DNA of 64,000 nucleotides. Source: Agromyces salentinus (lineage in GTDB: Bacteria; Actinomycetota; Actinomycetes; Actinomycetales; Microbacteriaceae). The stretch covers positions 124,001 to 188,000 of the forward strand of contig NZ_WBIR01000006.1 in assembly GCF_009749395.1 (NCBI RefSeq), written 5' to 3'. The translations under genes were made by a program, and so were the position numbers. This document shows, piece after piece, positions 8,303-16,149 of this stretch (positions within the stretch are counted from its first letter, which is position 1; every line of letters starts with the position of its first letter). The notes below the pieces were generated by a model. It had not been told where the DNA came from. It ran no database searches and saw only the letters and a program-made list of their open reading frames with translations.

Positions 8303-9151
8303 TCAGTGCGAAACGGTGCTGCTGGTGCTGGCGGTGCTGCTGGTGCTGGTGCTGGTGCTGGTCGTCATGGTGCTGGTGATGCCGGCGGTGGTGCGGGTCC
8401 GGAGCACGAGGCGCTCGAGGGCGAGCGTCGCGAGGTAGAAGAGCAGGCCGAGGGCGATGGATGCCACGACGTAGGCCCAGGCACGGGCGTACGCGCTCGA
8501 CGCGGCCGAGGTCGAGATGAGGCTGCCCAGGCCGCCGCGCGGTCCGCCGAAGTACTCGGCGACGAGCGCGGAGATGACCGCGAGCGAGGAGGCGATGCGG
8601 ATGCCGGTGAGGATGAACGGACGCGCGGTGGGCAGCGTGAGCGTGCGCAGCACCTGCGACGGCGTGGCCGCGTACGCGCGCATGAGCTCGCGGTGCACGG
8701 GCGTGGTCTGCCGGAACCCGCGCAGGGTGTTGATGAACACGGGCACGAAGGAGGCGAGGGCGGCGATCGCCTGACGCCCGAACTGGCTGTCGGCGCCGAA
8801 CATCGAGTTGAGCACGGGCGCGAGGGCCACGATCGGCACGACCGCGAGCGAGGCGATGACCGGGGCGCTCATGCGGTCGACGGCCTTCCACCGTGCGGCG
8901 AGCGCGGCGAGTGCGATGCCGAGCAGCGACCCGACGATGAGGCCCACGAGCGCGTTGGTGCCCGTGATGATCGTCGCAGAGACGATCGAGTTCCAGGAGG
9001 CGACGAACGCCTCGGCGATCGAGGCCGGGCTCGGGAGCAGGTAGTCGGAGACCCCGACCACGCTCACGAGGAACTGCCACGCGCCGAGCACGAGGAGCCC
9101 CACCGCGATGGGTGCCACGACGCGCCGCGTCGCCTCGGTGCGCGGGCTCAT
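8303..9151 (-). CDS. ABC transporter permease (pyrimidine-type importer), second permease
   Basis: A 282-residue BPD-type inner-membrane permease with about six membrane segments. The EAA-like cytoplasmic loop reads QTTPVHRELMRAYAATPSQV. Its ATG shares one base with the TGA of the ATPase gene (TGATG), so the two are translationally coupled. It is one of two different permeases in the importer and presumably forms a heterodimeric channel with the product of 10080-10973. The long N-terminal frame extension toward 9895 is an antisense-like shadow and not part of the gene. Confidence 0.9.
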   Translation of the reverse strand: MSPRTEATRRVVAPIAVGLLVLGAWQFLVSVVGVSDYLLPSPASIAEAFVASWNSIVSATIITGTNALVGLIVGSLLGIALAALAARWKAVDRMSAPVIASLAVVPIVALAPVLNSMFGADSQFGRQAIAALASFVPVFINTLRGFRQTTPVHRELMRAYAATPSQVLRTLTLPTARPFILTGIRIASSLAVISALVAEYFGGPRGGLGSLISTSAASSAYARAWAYVVASIALGLLFYLATLALERLVLRTRTTAGITSTMTTSTSTSTSSTASTSSTVSH

Positions 9152-10083
9152 CAGCGAGTCTCCACTCCGCGTGCGCCGGGGGCCACGGGGGCGCCGTGCA
9201 GCGCCTCGCGGACGGCGGTGACCATGTCGAAGAAGGAGCGGTCCTCGCGCAGTCCTTCGGTACGCCGGGCGCGAGCCGCGGTATCCGCCCCTCCGGTTGC
9301 ACCGGGGCCCGCCGCGCCCGCATCGTCCGCGGCAGTGCCGGCACCCGCGAAGCGCATGGGCACGATCTCGCGGATGCGGCCCGGCCGGGGCGACATCACG
9401 ACCACCCGGTCGCTGAGGAACACGGCCTCGGGGATCGAGTGGGTCACGAACACGACGGCGGCGCCGGTCTCGGCCGAGATGCGCACGAGGTCGGACTGCA
9501 TCTTCTCGCGCGTCATCTCGTCGAGGGCGCCGAACGGCTCGTCCATGAGCAGCAGGCGGGGCTGCTCGGCGAGCGAGCGGGCGATCGCGACGCGCTGCTG
9601 CATGCCGCCCGACAGCTGGTCGGGGTAGCGGTCGGCGAAGTCGGCGAGGCCGACCATCTCGAGCAGCTCGGCGACCTTCGCCTTCCGATCGGCGGATGTC
9701 GCGCCGTGCAGCTCGAGCGGCAGCGCGACGTTCGCGGCGACCGTGCGCCACGGCAGCAGGCCGGCCTGCTGGAACGCGATGCCGTACTCCTGGTCGAGTC
9801 TGGCCCGAGCGGGGGTCTTGCCGAACACCGTGATGGTGCCGGCCGACGGGGCGTCGAGGTCGGCGACGAGGCGCATGAGCGTCGACTTGCCGCATCCGCT
9901 CGGCCCGATGAGGGAGACGAACTCGCCCGCGGCGACGGTGAGGTCGATCCCCTCGAGCGCGTGCACGAGGCCGCCGCGCGTCTCGAACACCTTGTCGACG
10001 GCCGCCACCTCGACGGCGGCCACGGTCTCGACGGCGGGCGCGGACAGGGTCTCGGGAGCGGCAGCGTTCTCTGGAGCGCTCAT
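9151..10083 (-). CDS. ABC transporter ATP-binding protein (SsuB/TauB/ThiZ-like)
   Basis: A 310-residue ATPase subunit. Walker A GPSGCGKST is at residues 60-68, the Q-loop at GIAFQQAGLLPWRTV, the signature LSGGMQQR at 157-164, Walker B LLLMDEPFGALD at 177-188 and the H-loop in FVTHSIPEA. FQQAGLLPWRTV is typical of nitrate/sulfonate/taurine/pyrimidine importers. The C-terminus carries a Gly/Ala-rich stretch (GAGTAADDAGAAGPGATGG). The ATG overlaps the upstream permease stop (ATGA at 10080-10083). Confidence 0.93.
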   Translation of the reverse strand: MSAPENAAAPETLSAPAVETVAAVEVAAVDKVFETRGGLVHALEGIDLTVAAGEFVSLIGPSGCGKSTLMRLVADLDAPSAGTITVFGKTPARARLDQEYGIAFQQAGLLPWRTVAANVALPLELHGATSADRKAKVAELLEMVGLADFADRYPDQLSGGMQQRVAIARSLAEQPRLLLMDEPFGALDEMTREKMQSDLVRISAETGAAVVFVTHSIPEAVFLSDRVVVMSPRPGRIREIVPMRFAGAGTAADDAGAAGPGATGGADTAARARRTEGLREDRSFFDMVTAVREALHGAPVAPGARGVETR

Positions 10084-10973
10084 GCGGCTTCCTCCGTTCG
10101 TCGGTAGTTCTTGAGGATGACGCCGAGCAGGGCGACCGAGCCGGCCGCGACGAGCCCGAGGACCACGGCCCCGAAGATCGGGCCCCAGGCCTTGGCGGGG
10201 TCGCCGGAGGCCTGGCCGGCGAACTGGATCAGCAGTCGGCCGATGCCGCCCTGGAGCCCGGTCGACACCTCGGCGACGACGGCGCCGACGACCGCGTTCG
10301 CGGCGCCGAGGCGCAGCGCCGGCAGCAGGTAGGGCACCGCGGCCGGGAAGCGCAGCTTCGCGAGCGTCGACCAGTAGCCGGCGGCATAGGTCTGCATGAG
10401 CTCCTCGTGGATGCGGTCGGGCGACTGCAGTCCCTTCAGTGCGCCGATGGCGATGGGGAAGAACGCGAGGTAGCTCGCGATGAGCGCGACCGACATCCAG
10501 TCCTGCCATTCGAACGACCCGATCTCGACGCGCGAGCCCCAGCTCTTCACGATCGGCGCGAACGCGATGAGCGGCACGGTCTGGCTGAGCACGATCCACG
10601 GGAGGAGGCCCCACTCGGCGAGGCGCCAGCGCTGCATGACGAGCGCCAGGCCGATGCCGACGACGACGCCGACGAGCCATCCGGCCGCGGCGATGCCGAG
10701 GGTGGTGAGCGCCGCGAGGGCGATCACGAGCCAGAGCGGCTGCGCCGACGGCGAGCGCGTGACGGGCTCGGCGAGGCGGCCGAGCATCTCCCACACGTGC
10801 GGCATCGCGAGGTCGGTCGTGCGCGGGAGCACCCGGGTCTCTCCGATGAGCACGCCGTCGGCGGGCGCGAGGAACTTGTACGCCTCCCACAGGACGACGA
10901 GCAGCAGGACGCCGAACGCGCCCCAGCCGACGACGGCCAGCCGCCGGCTCCTCCTCGTGCCCGCCTCGGTCAT
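10080..10973 (-). CDS. ABC transporter permease (pyrimidine-type importer), first permease
   Basis: A 297-residue BPD permease with an N-terminal membrane anchor (VVGWGAFGVLLLVVLWEAYKF region) and about five further membrane segments. The coupling loop is QSPDRIHEELMQTYAAGYWS. It overlaps the LLM oxidoreductase gene upstream and the ATPase gene downstream by ATGA junctions, so the oxidoreductase and the transporter are made from one tightly coupled message. This coupling is the strongest genomic argument that the oxidoreductase acts on the imported compound. Confidence 0.9.
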   Translation of the reverse strand: MTEAGTRRSRRLAVVGWGAFGVLLLVVLWEAYKFLAPADGVLIGETRVLPRTTDLAMPHVWEMLGRLAEPVTRSPSAQPLWLVIALAALTTLGIAAAGWLVGVVVGIGLALVMQRWRLAEWGLLPWIVLSQTVPLIAFAPIVKSWGSRVEIGSFEWQDWMSVALIASYLAFFPIAIGALKGLQSPDRIHEELMQTYAAGYWSTLAKLRFPAAVPYLLPALRLGAANAVVGAVVAEVSTGLQGGIGRLLIQFAGQASGDPAKAWGPIFGAVVLGLVAAGSVALLGVILKNYRRTEEAA

Positions 10974-11986
10974 GCCTTCGCCGTGATGTGCTCGGAGAGC
11001 GCGGGGATCACGGTCTCGCCGTAGACCCGCAGCGTCTCCTCCTTGTTGTCGTGCTGGAGGTACCCGGCGAACTGGTCGACGCCGAGCTCGGCGAGCTCCT
11101 TCAGCTTCGCGATGTGCTCCTCGGCCGTGCCGAGGATGCAGAACCGGTCGACGATCTCGTCGGGCACGAACGAGGTGTGCGTGTTGCCCGCACGCCCGTG
11201 CTCGTTGTAGTCGTAGCCCTCACGGCCCGCGATGTAGTCGGTCAGCGCCTCGGGCACGTCGCCGTGCATGCCGTACTTCGCGACGATGTCGGCGACGTGG
11301 TTGCCGACCATTCCGCCGAACCACCGGCACTGGTCGCGCATGTGCTCGAGGTCGTCGCCGATGTACATGGGCGCGGCGACGCAGAACGTGATCGACATGG
11401 GGTCGCGGCCCGCGGCCTCGGCGGCATCGCGCACCGTCTTGATCATCCACTTGGCGATGTCGACATCCGCCAGCTGCAGGATGAAGCCGTCGCCGACCTC
11501 GCCCGTGAGCTTCAGCGCCATGGGACCGTATGCGGCGACCCAGACCTCGAGTTCGGAGCCCTTCGACCACGGGAACTGCAGTTGCGCGCCCTTGTACTCG
11601 ACAGACCGGGAGTTCGCGAGCTCGCGGATCACGTGGATCGACTCGCGGAGCTCGGACATGGTCACCGGCTTGCCGTTCGTGACGCGCACCGCCGAGTCGC
11701 CGCGGCCGATGCCGCAGATCGTGCGGTTGCCGTACATCTCGTTGAGCGTCGCGAAGATCGACGCCGTCACGGTCCAGTCGCGGGTGGCCGGGTTGGTGAC
11801 GAAGGGGCCCACCTTGATGCGGTGGGTCTCGCTGAGGATCTTGCTGTAGATGACGTACGGCTCCTGCCAGAGCAGGTGCGAGTCGAAGGTCCAGGCGGTG
11901 CTGAATCCGTACTGCTCGGCGAGCTTGGCGAGGTGCACCGTTCGCGAGGCGGGCGGGTTGGTCTGCAGGACGACGCCGAAATCCAT
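10970..11986 (-). CDS. LLM-class F420/FMN-dependent oxidoreductase (TIGR03842/CPS_4043-like); candidate pyrimidine reductase
   Basis: A 338-residue luciferase-like TIM-barrel protein beginning MDFGVVLQTNPPASRTVHLA. The segments FDSHLLWQEPY and TICGIGRGDSAVRV match the LLM cofactor-binding strands of the methylene-H4MPT-reductase-like branch, which in actinobacteria is generally F420-dependent but includes FMN users. The ATG at 11986 has an AAAGGA ribosome-binding site six bases upstream; earlier in-frame codons lie in a repeat. The gene follows dihydropyrimidinase and overlaps the permease gene. The operon has every reductive pyrimidine enzyme except dihydropyrimidine dehydrogenase, so I infer it reduces uracil/thymine (or oxidises the reverse). 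The alternative is a RutA-like ring-opening oxygenase, less likely because dihydropyrimidinase is present. Confidence 0.8.
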   Translation of the reverse strand: MDFGVVLQTNPPASRTVHLAKLAEQYGFSTAWTFDSHLLWQEPYVIYSKILSETHRIKVGPFVTNPATRDWTVTASIFATLNEMYGNRTICGIGRGDSAVRVTNGKPVTMSELRESIHVIRELANSRSVEYKGAQLQFPWSKGSELEVWVAAYGPMALKLTGEVGDGFILQLADVDIAKWMIKTVRDAAEAAGRDPMSITFCVAAPMYIGDDLEHMRDQCRWFGGMVGNHVADIVAKYGMHGDVPEALTDYIAGREGYDYNEHGRAGNTHTSFVPDEIVDRFCILGTAEEHIAKLKELAELGVDQFAGYLQHDNKEETLRVYGETVIPALSEHITAKA

Positions 11987-12002
11987 GTCGGTCCTTTCTG
12001 TC

Positions 12003-12102
12003 GGTCGAGGAGGCCGGAGGCCGTCTCGAGACCAGTGCGGGTGAGTGTTCGGTTGTGACATCCGCTGGTCTCGATGCGCGCTTCGCGCTCCTCGACCGTC
12101 GG
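12003..12102. repeat. REP-like paired element (family A, copy 3)
   Basis: Left arm 12003-12033 (GGTCGAGGAGG to CTCGAGACC) and right arm 12067-12097 (GGTCTCGATGCGCGCTTCGC to CTCGACC) are inverted copies separated by 33 bases. It fills the space between the dihydropyrimidinase stop and the LLM gene's ribosome-binding site. Confidence 0.85.
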
Positions 12103-12107
12103 ATGGC

Positions 12108-13544
12108 TCAGATGAGGTACTGGCTGAGGCCGCGCTTGAGGAAGCGGCCGTCGCCCTTGGCGCCGAGGTACTCGTCGCCGTCGACGATGACCTTGCCGCG
12201 AGAGAGCACGGTGTCGACCTTGCCGTCGATCTCGTAGCCCTCCCACGCCGAGTAGTCCATGTTCATGTGGTGGGTCTTGCCGAGGCCGATCGACGTGTGG
12301 CCGTTCGGGTCGTAGACGACGATGTCGGCATCCGCGCCCGGCTGGATGACGCCCTTGCGGCCGTACAGGCCGAACATCCGCGCCGGCGTCGTGCTCGTGA
12401 GCTCGACCCACCGCTCGAGCGTGATCTCGCCGGTCACGACGCCCTGGTACATGAGGTCCATGCGGTGCTCGATCGAGCCGATGCCGTTCGGGATCTTGCG
12501 GAAGTCGCCGAGCCCGAGCTCCTTCTGGTCCTTCATGCAGAACGGGCAGTGGTCGGTCGAGACCATCTGCAGGTCGTTCGTGCGCAGCGCCTGCCACATC
12601 GAGTGCTGGTGCCCCTCGGCGCGGCTGCGGAGCGGCGTCGAGCACACCCACTTGGCACCCTCGAAGGAGCCCCATTCGGGTCCGGATGCCCCGAGCTGGT
12701 CTTCGAGCGAGAGGTAGAGGTACTGCGGACAGGTCTCCCCGAACACGTTCTGGCCCTTGTCGCGCGCCCACGCGAGCTGCTCGACCGCCTGCTTCGCCGA
12801 CACGTGCACCACGTAGAGCGGTGCGCCGGTGAGCTTGGCGAGCATGATCGCGCGGTGCGTCGCCTCCTCCTCCATCTCCCACGCGCGGGCGATGCCGTGG
12901 TAGTACGGGTCGGTGTTGCCGGCGTCGACGAGCTGCTGGGCGAGCACGTCGATCGCGGGGCCGTTCTCGGCGTGCATCATCGTGAGCATGCCGGTGTCGC
13001 GCGAGACCTGCATGGCCTTCAGGATCTGCGCGTCATCCGAGTAGAAGACGCCCGGGTAGGCCATGAACATCTTGAAGCTCGTGATGCCCTCGTCGGGCAG
13101 CTTCCGCAGCGTCGCGAGCGAGGCCTCGTTCACGTCGCCGACGATCTGGTGGAAGGCGTAGTCGATCGCGCAGTTGCCCGCGGCCTTCTCATGCCAGGCG
13201 GCGAGGCCGTCCTCGATCCGCTGCCCGTAGGTCTGCACGGCGAAGTCGATGATCGACGTCGTGCCGCCGTGGGCGGCGGCCCGGGTTCCGGTCTCGAAGG
13301 TGTCGGAGGCCTCGGTGCCGCCGAAGGGCAACTGCATGTGCGTGTGCGCGTCGATGCCGCCGGGGATGACGTACTTGCCCGTGGCGTCGACGACGCGGTC
13401 GACGGAGGCCGCGACATCCGTGCCGAGCAGGTGGCTGCCCGGTTCGAGCACCGCCCGGATGGTCTCGCCGTCGATGAGTACGTCGGCCGCTGCGCGGCCC
13501 GTGGCGCTGACGACCGTGCCGCCGGTGATGAGGGTGGTGGACAT
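12108..13544 (-). CDS. hydA: Dihydropyrimidinase / hydantoinase
   Basis: A 478-residue amidohydrolase that opens the ring of dihydrouracil, dihydrothymine or 5-substituted hydantoins to N-carbamoyl amino acids. The dinuclear metal site is visible as His67 and His69 (GGIDAHTHMQLPFGG), the bridging carbamylated Lys158 (GITSFKMFMAYPGVF) and the downstream His in MMHAENGP, plus STDHCPF near residue 330. Length and motif order match TIGR02033. It has a good ribosome-binding region (GAGGAGCC) before the ATG at 13544. The nitrilase-type beta-ureidopropionase lies directly upstream, so the operon encodes two consecutive hydrolytic steps. Confidence 0.95.
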   Translation of the reverse strand: MSTTLITGGTVVSATGRAAADVLIDGETIRAVLEPGSHLLGTDVAASVDRVVDATGKYVIPGGIDAHTHMQLPFGGTEASDTFETGTRAAAHGGTTSIIDFAVQTYGQRIEDGLAAWHEKAAGNCAIDYAFHQIVGDVNEASLATLRKLPDEGITSFKMFMAYPGVFYSDDAQILKAMQVSRDTGMLTMMHAENGPAIDVLAQQLVDAGNTDPYYHGIARAWEMEEEATHRAIMLAKLTGAPLYVVHVSAKQAVEQLAWARDKGQNVFGETCPQYLYLSLEDQLGASGPEWGSFEGAKWVCSTPLRSRAEGHQHSMWQALRTNDLQMVSTDHCPFCMKDQKELGLGDFRKIPNGIGSIEHRMDLMYQGVVTGEITLERWVELTSTTPARMFGLYGRKGVIQPGADADIVVYDPNGHTSIGLGKTHHMNMDYSAWEGYEIDGKVDTVLSRGKVIVDGDEYLGAKGDGRFLKRGLSQYLI

Positions 13545-13563
13545 GCTGGCTCCTCTCTTCGGT

Positions 13564-13638
13564 GATCGAGTAGGCCGCTTGCGGCCGTATCGAGATCTCG
13601 GGTGCGGGTCTCGATACGCTTCGCTACTCGACCGACGG
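13564..13638. repeat. REP-like paired element (family A, copy 4)
   Basis: Left arm 13564-13597 (GATCGAGTAGGCCG to GTATCGAGATC) and right arm 13607-13638 (GGTCTCGATACGCTTCGCT to CTCGACCGACGG) are inverted. It lies between the beta-ureidopropionase stop and the dihydropyrimidinase ribosome-binding site. Confidence 0.85.
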
Positions 13639-13643
13639 TGGGT

Positions 13644-14492
13644 CTACGGCTTGGCGATCGCGGTGTAGGAGTCGGGCCGACGGTCGCGGTAGAACTGCCA
13701 GTCGTCGCGCATCTGCTGCACCATGTCGAGGTCGAGGTCGCGGACGAGCAGTTCCTCGTGCTCGCTCGAGCCCCGGTCGCCGACGAAGTTGCCGCGCGGG
13801 TCGATCACCTGGCTGGTGCCGTAGAAGTCGACGGCGAGGTCGCCGTACTCGTTGTCTTCGCGGCCGACGCGGTTCGGCTGCAGCACGAAGTACCCGTTCG
13901 CGACGGCGGCGCACGGTCCCTCGACCTCCCACAGGCGATTCGAGAGCCCGGGCTTCGTGGCGTTCGGGTTGAAGACCATGTGCGCGTCGTTCAGCCCGAG
14001 CTCGCGCCAGCCCTCGGGGAAGTGCCGGTCGTAGCAGATGTACATGCCGACCCGGCCGACGGCGGTGTCGAAGACGGGGTAGCCGAGGTTGCCGGGGCGG
14101 AAGTAGAACTTCTCCCAGAAGCGGTCGAGATGCGGCAGGTGGTGCTTGCGGTACTTGCCGAGGATCGTGCCGTCGGCGTCGACGAGCACCGAGGTGTTGT
14201 AGTAGACGCCCGTCTGCGCCTCCTCGTAGATCGGCAGCACCATGACGGTGCCGAGCTCCTTCGCGAGGTCGGCGAAGCGCTGCACGATCGGGCCCTCGGA
14301 CGACTCGGCGAAGCGGTAGTACTTCTGGTCCTGCGTGATGCCGAAGTACGGGCCGTAGAACAGCTCCTGGAAGCAGAGGACCTCGGCGCCCTGGGCCTTG
14401 GCGTCCCTGGCGAACTGCTCGTGCTTGTCGAGCATCGACTCCTTGTCGCCGGTCCAGGTCGTCTGGGTGATGGCCGCTCTGACGATCGTCAT
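13644..14492 (-). CDS. Nitrilase-superfamily beta-ureidopropionase (N-carbamoyl-beta-alanine amidohydrolase)
   Basis: A 282-residue carbon-nitrogen hydrolase. The catalytic triad is visible: Glu43 (CFQELFYGPYF), Lys116 (KYRKHHLPH) and Cys153 (YICYDRHFPE). The RKHHLPHLDRFWEKFYFRPGN region is typical of the beta-ureidopropionase/N-carbamoyl-D-amino acid branch. It should split N-carbamoyl-beta-alanine (or -beta-aminoisobutyrate) into beta-alanine, CO2 and NH3. It is the first gene of the minus-strand operon and faces the MocR regulator across a 241-bp divergent region, from which operon transcription presumably begins. Confidence 0.9.
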   Translation of the reverse strand: MTIVRAAITQTTWTGDKESMLDKHEQFARDAKAQGAEVLCFQELFYGPYFGITQDQKYYRFAESSEGPIVQRFADLAKELGTVMVLPIYEEAQTGVYYNTSVLVDADGTILGKYRKHHLPHLDRFWEKFYFRPGNLGYPVFDTAVGRVGMYICYDRHFPEGWRELGLNDAHMVFNPNATKPGLSNRLWEVEGPCAAVANGYFVLQPNRVGREDNEYGDLAVDFYGTSQVIDPRGNFVGDRGSSEHEELLVRDLDLDMVQQMRDDWQFYRDRRPDSYTAIAKP

Positions 14493-14652
14493 GAATGTCT
14501 CCTGAGTCGGTCGGCGTCGTTGCCGTGCCCGCGAGAATCGCCTGAGTGGTGCTCGAGTCAGGTCTTCGCCGGGTGCTGCTGCGACGCCGAGATGTACCGA
14601 TTGGACTGCCGGTGGAACTGCCGAACCAGGGGCTCGTGGCCCGTTCTGTTAT

Positions 14653-14667
14653 TGTTCGGCTTGAACA
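14653..14667. promoter_or_regulatory. Candidate operator TGTTC-N5-GAACA between the pyrimidine operon and its regulator
   Basis: A perfect inverted repeat, TGTTC at 14653-14657 and GAACA at 14663-14667, lies in the only AT-rich patch (about 14640-14715) of the divergent intergenic region. The short direct repeat TTCTGTT occurs on either side (14644-14650 and 14674-14680). Location and symmetry make it a candidate binding site for the MocR protein. No experiment or database match is implied. Confidence 0.5.
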
Positions 14668-14733
14668 TTTCTCTTCTGTTTCACTCTGTGACGCTGTGGT
14701 TAAACATCCTGTCCCTTGCACCGTGTGGAGGCA

Positions 14734-16149
14734 ATGGTGGTGTCAGGTATTCGAGTGGATGCCGTTCGACTGATCGACCTCGCCGACTTCGCCGACGCCT
14801 CACCGCGTTCCATCGCCGGAGAGGTCGCGCGACTCGTGAACGCCGGCGACCTCGCGGCCGGCGACCGCCTGCCGACGGTGCGCGAACTCGCCGCCGCGAT
14901 CGGCGTGAGTCCCGCGACCATCAGCCAGGCGTGGCAGGCCCTCGCCCGGGCGGGCCTCATCGAGAGCCGCGGTCGCGCCGGGAGCTTCGTGCGCGGCGCG
15001 GCATCCGCTCGCCTCGCCCCGCGCATGCGCGGCATGGGACTGCCGGATGACCCGGTGCGCCTCGACCTCTCCCGCGGCACGCCCGACCCGCTGCTGCTCC
15101 CCGCGCTCGGCCCGGCCCTCTCGCGCGTCTCGGCGAAGGCCGAGACCGGCAGCTACCAGGCCGAGCCCGTGATCCCGCCGCTCGCGCGGGTGCTGCGGGA
15201 CTCCTGGCCCAGCGAGGCCGAGCAGATCATGGTGGTCGACGGCGCACTCGACGCCATCTCGCGGACGCTCGAGCAGGTCGTGCGCTTCGGCGACCGCGTC
15301 GTCGTCGAGAGCCCCGGCTTCCCGCCGTTCCTCGACCTGCTCGAAGTCCTCGGCGCCGTCGCCGTGCCCGTGCGGCTCGACGAGCACGGGATCCGGCCCG
15401 AGGCGCTCGCCGCCGCCCTCCGCAAGCGACCAGTCGCCGTGCTCCTGCAGCCCCGCGCGCAGAATCCCACCGGCGCCTCGATGACACGGGCGCGGGCGCA
15501 GGCGCTCGCCCGCACGATCGAGGCCGCCGAGCGGGTCGAGGACCTCGTCGTCATCGAGGACGACCACTCGGGCCTCATCTCGATCGAGGGCGACGTCACG
15601 CTCGGCACCTGGCTGCCTGGGCGCGTCGTGCACGTGCGCAGCTTCTCGAAGTCGCACGGTCCCGACCTGCGCATCGCGGCGCTCGGCGGACCCCGCGACC
15701 TCGTCGAGCACATCGCCGGCCGGCGCATGCTCGGGCCGGGCTGGACCTCGCGCATGCTGCAGACGATCCTGCTCGACCTGCTCACCGACGGCAGCTCGAT
15801 CGACGCCGTCGCCGAGGCCCGTCGGGCCTACTTCACGCGCCAGCGCTCGCTCGGCGACGCACTCCGGGCCAGGGATGTCGCCGTCGCTCCCGCCGACGGC
15901 ATCAACCTGTGGATGCCGGTGCTCGGCGAGCGATCGGCTCTCGTGCAGCTCGCCGCGGCGGGCATCCGCGTGGCCGCAGGGACGCCGTTCCTCGCGGCCT
16001 CCGATGCGACGGATGCCGCGAACGGCATGCGTCAGCGCGCCGGCGGCGACTACGTGCGCGTCACGGTCGGCGCCGTGCGCGAGCAGGCCGACGCGGTCGC
16101 CGACGACCTCGCGTCCGCGGCATCCCACCTCGTGGCCGGGGGCTACTGA
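14734..16149 (+). CDS. MocR/GntR-type transcription factor with PLP-binding aminotransferase domain
   Basis: About 471 residues. Residues 15-95 are a GntR winged helix-turn-helix (GDRLPTVRELAAAIGVSPAT, then QAWQALARAGLIESRGRAGS). The rest is a fold type I aminotransferase domain with the PLP Asp in VIEDDHSGLI and Lys306 in VRSFSKSHGPDLR. MocR proteins use the PLP domain as an effector sensor. It diverges from the pyrimidine operon, and beta-alanine or another amino compound of that pathway is a plausible effector. Start choice is uncertain: GGAGG at 14727-14731 is only two bases from the ATG, better spaced for GTG codons at 14737 or 14740. Its stop overlaps the convergent surface-protein gene by seven bases. 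Confidence 0.88.
   Translation: MVVSGIRVDAVRLIDLADFADASPRSIAGEVARLVNAGDLAAGDRLPTVRELAAAIGVSPATISQAWQALARAGLIESRGRAGSFVRGAASARLAPRMRGMGLPDDPVRLDLSRGTPDPLLLPALGPALSRVSAKAETGSYQAEPVIPPLARVLRDSWPSEAEQIMVVDGALDAISRTLEQVVRFGDRVVVESPGFPPFLDLLEVLGAVAVPVRLDEHGIRPEALAAALRKRPVAVLLQPRAQNPTGASMTRARAQALARTIEAAERVEDLVVIEDDHSGLISIEGDVTLGTWLPGRVVHVRSFSKSHGPDLRIAALGGPRDLVEHIAGRRMLGPGWTSRMLQTILLDLLTDGSSIDAVAEARRAYFTRQRSLGDALRARDVAVAPADGINLWMPVLGERSALVQLAAAGIRVAAGTPFLAASDATDAANGMRQRAGGDYVRVTVGAVREQADAVADDLASAASHLVAGGY

Noticed and set aside
10970..11986. RutA-type pyrimidine oxygenase as the identity of the LLM enzyme
   Set aside because: The Rut path yields ureidoacrylate and needs RutB-F, which are absent; dihydropyrimidinase and beta-ureidopropionase point to the reductive route. 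Not fully excluded.
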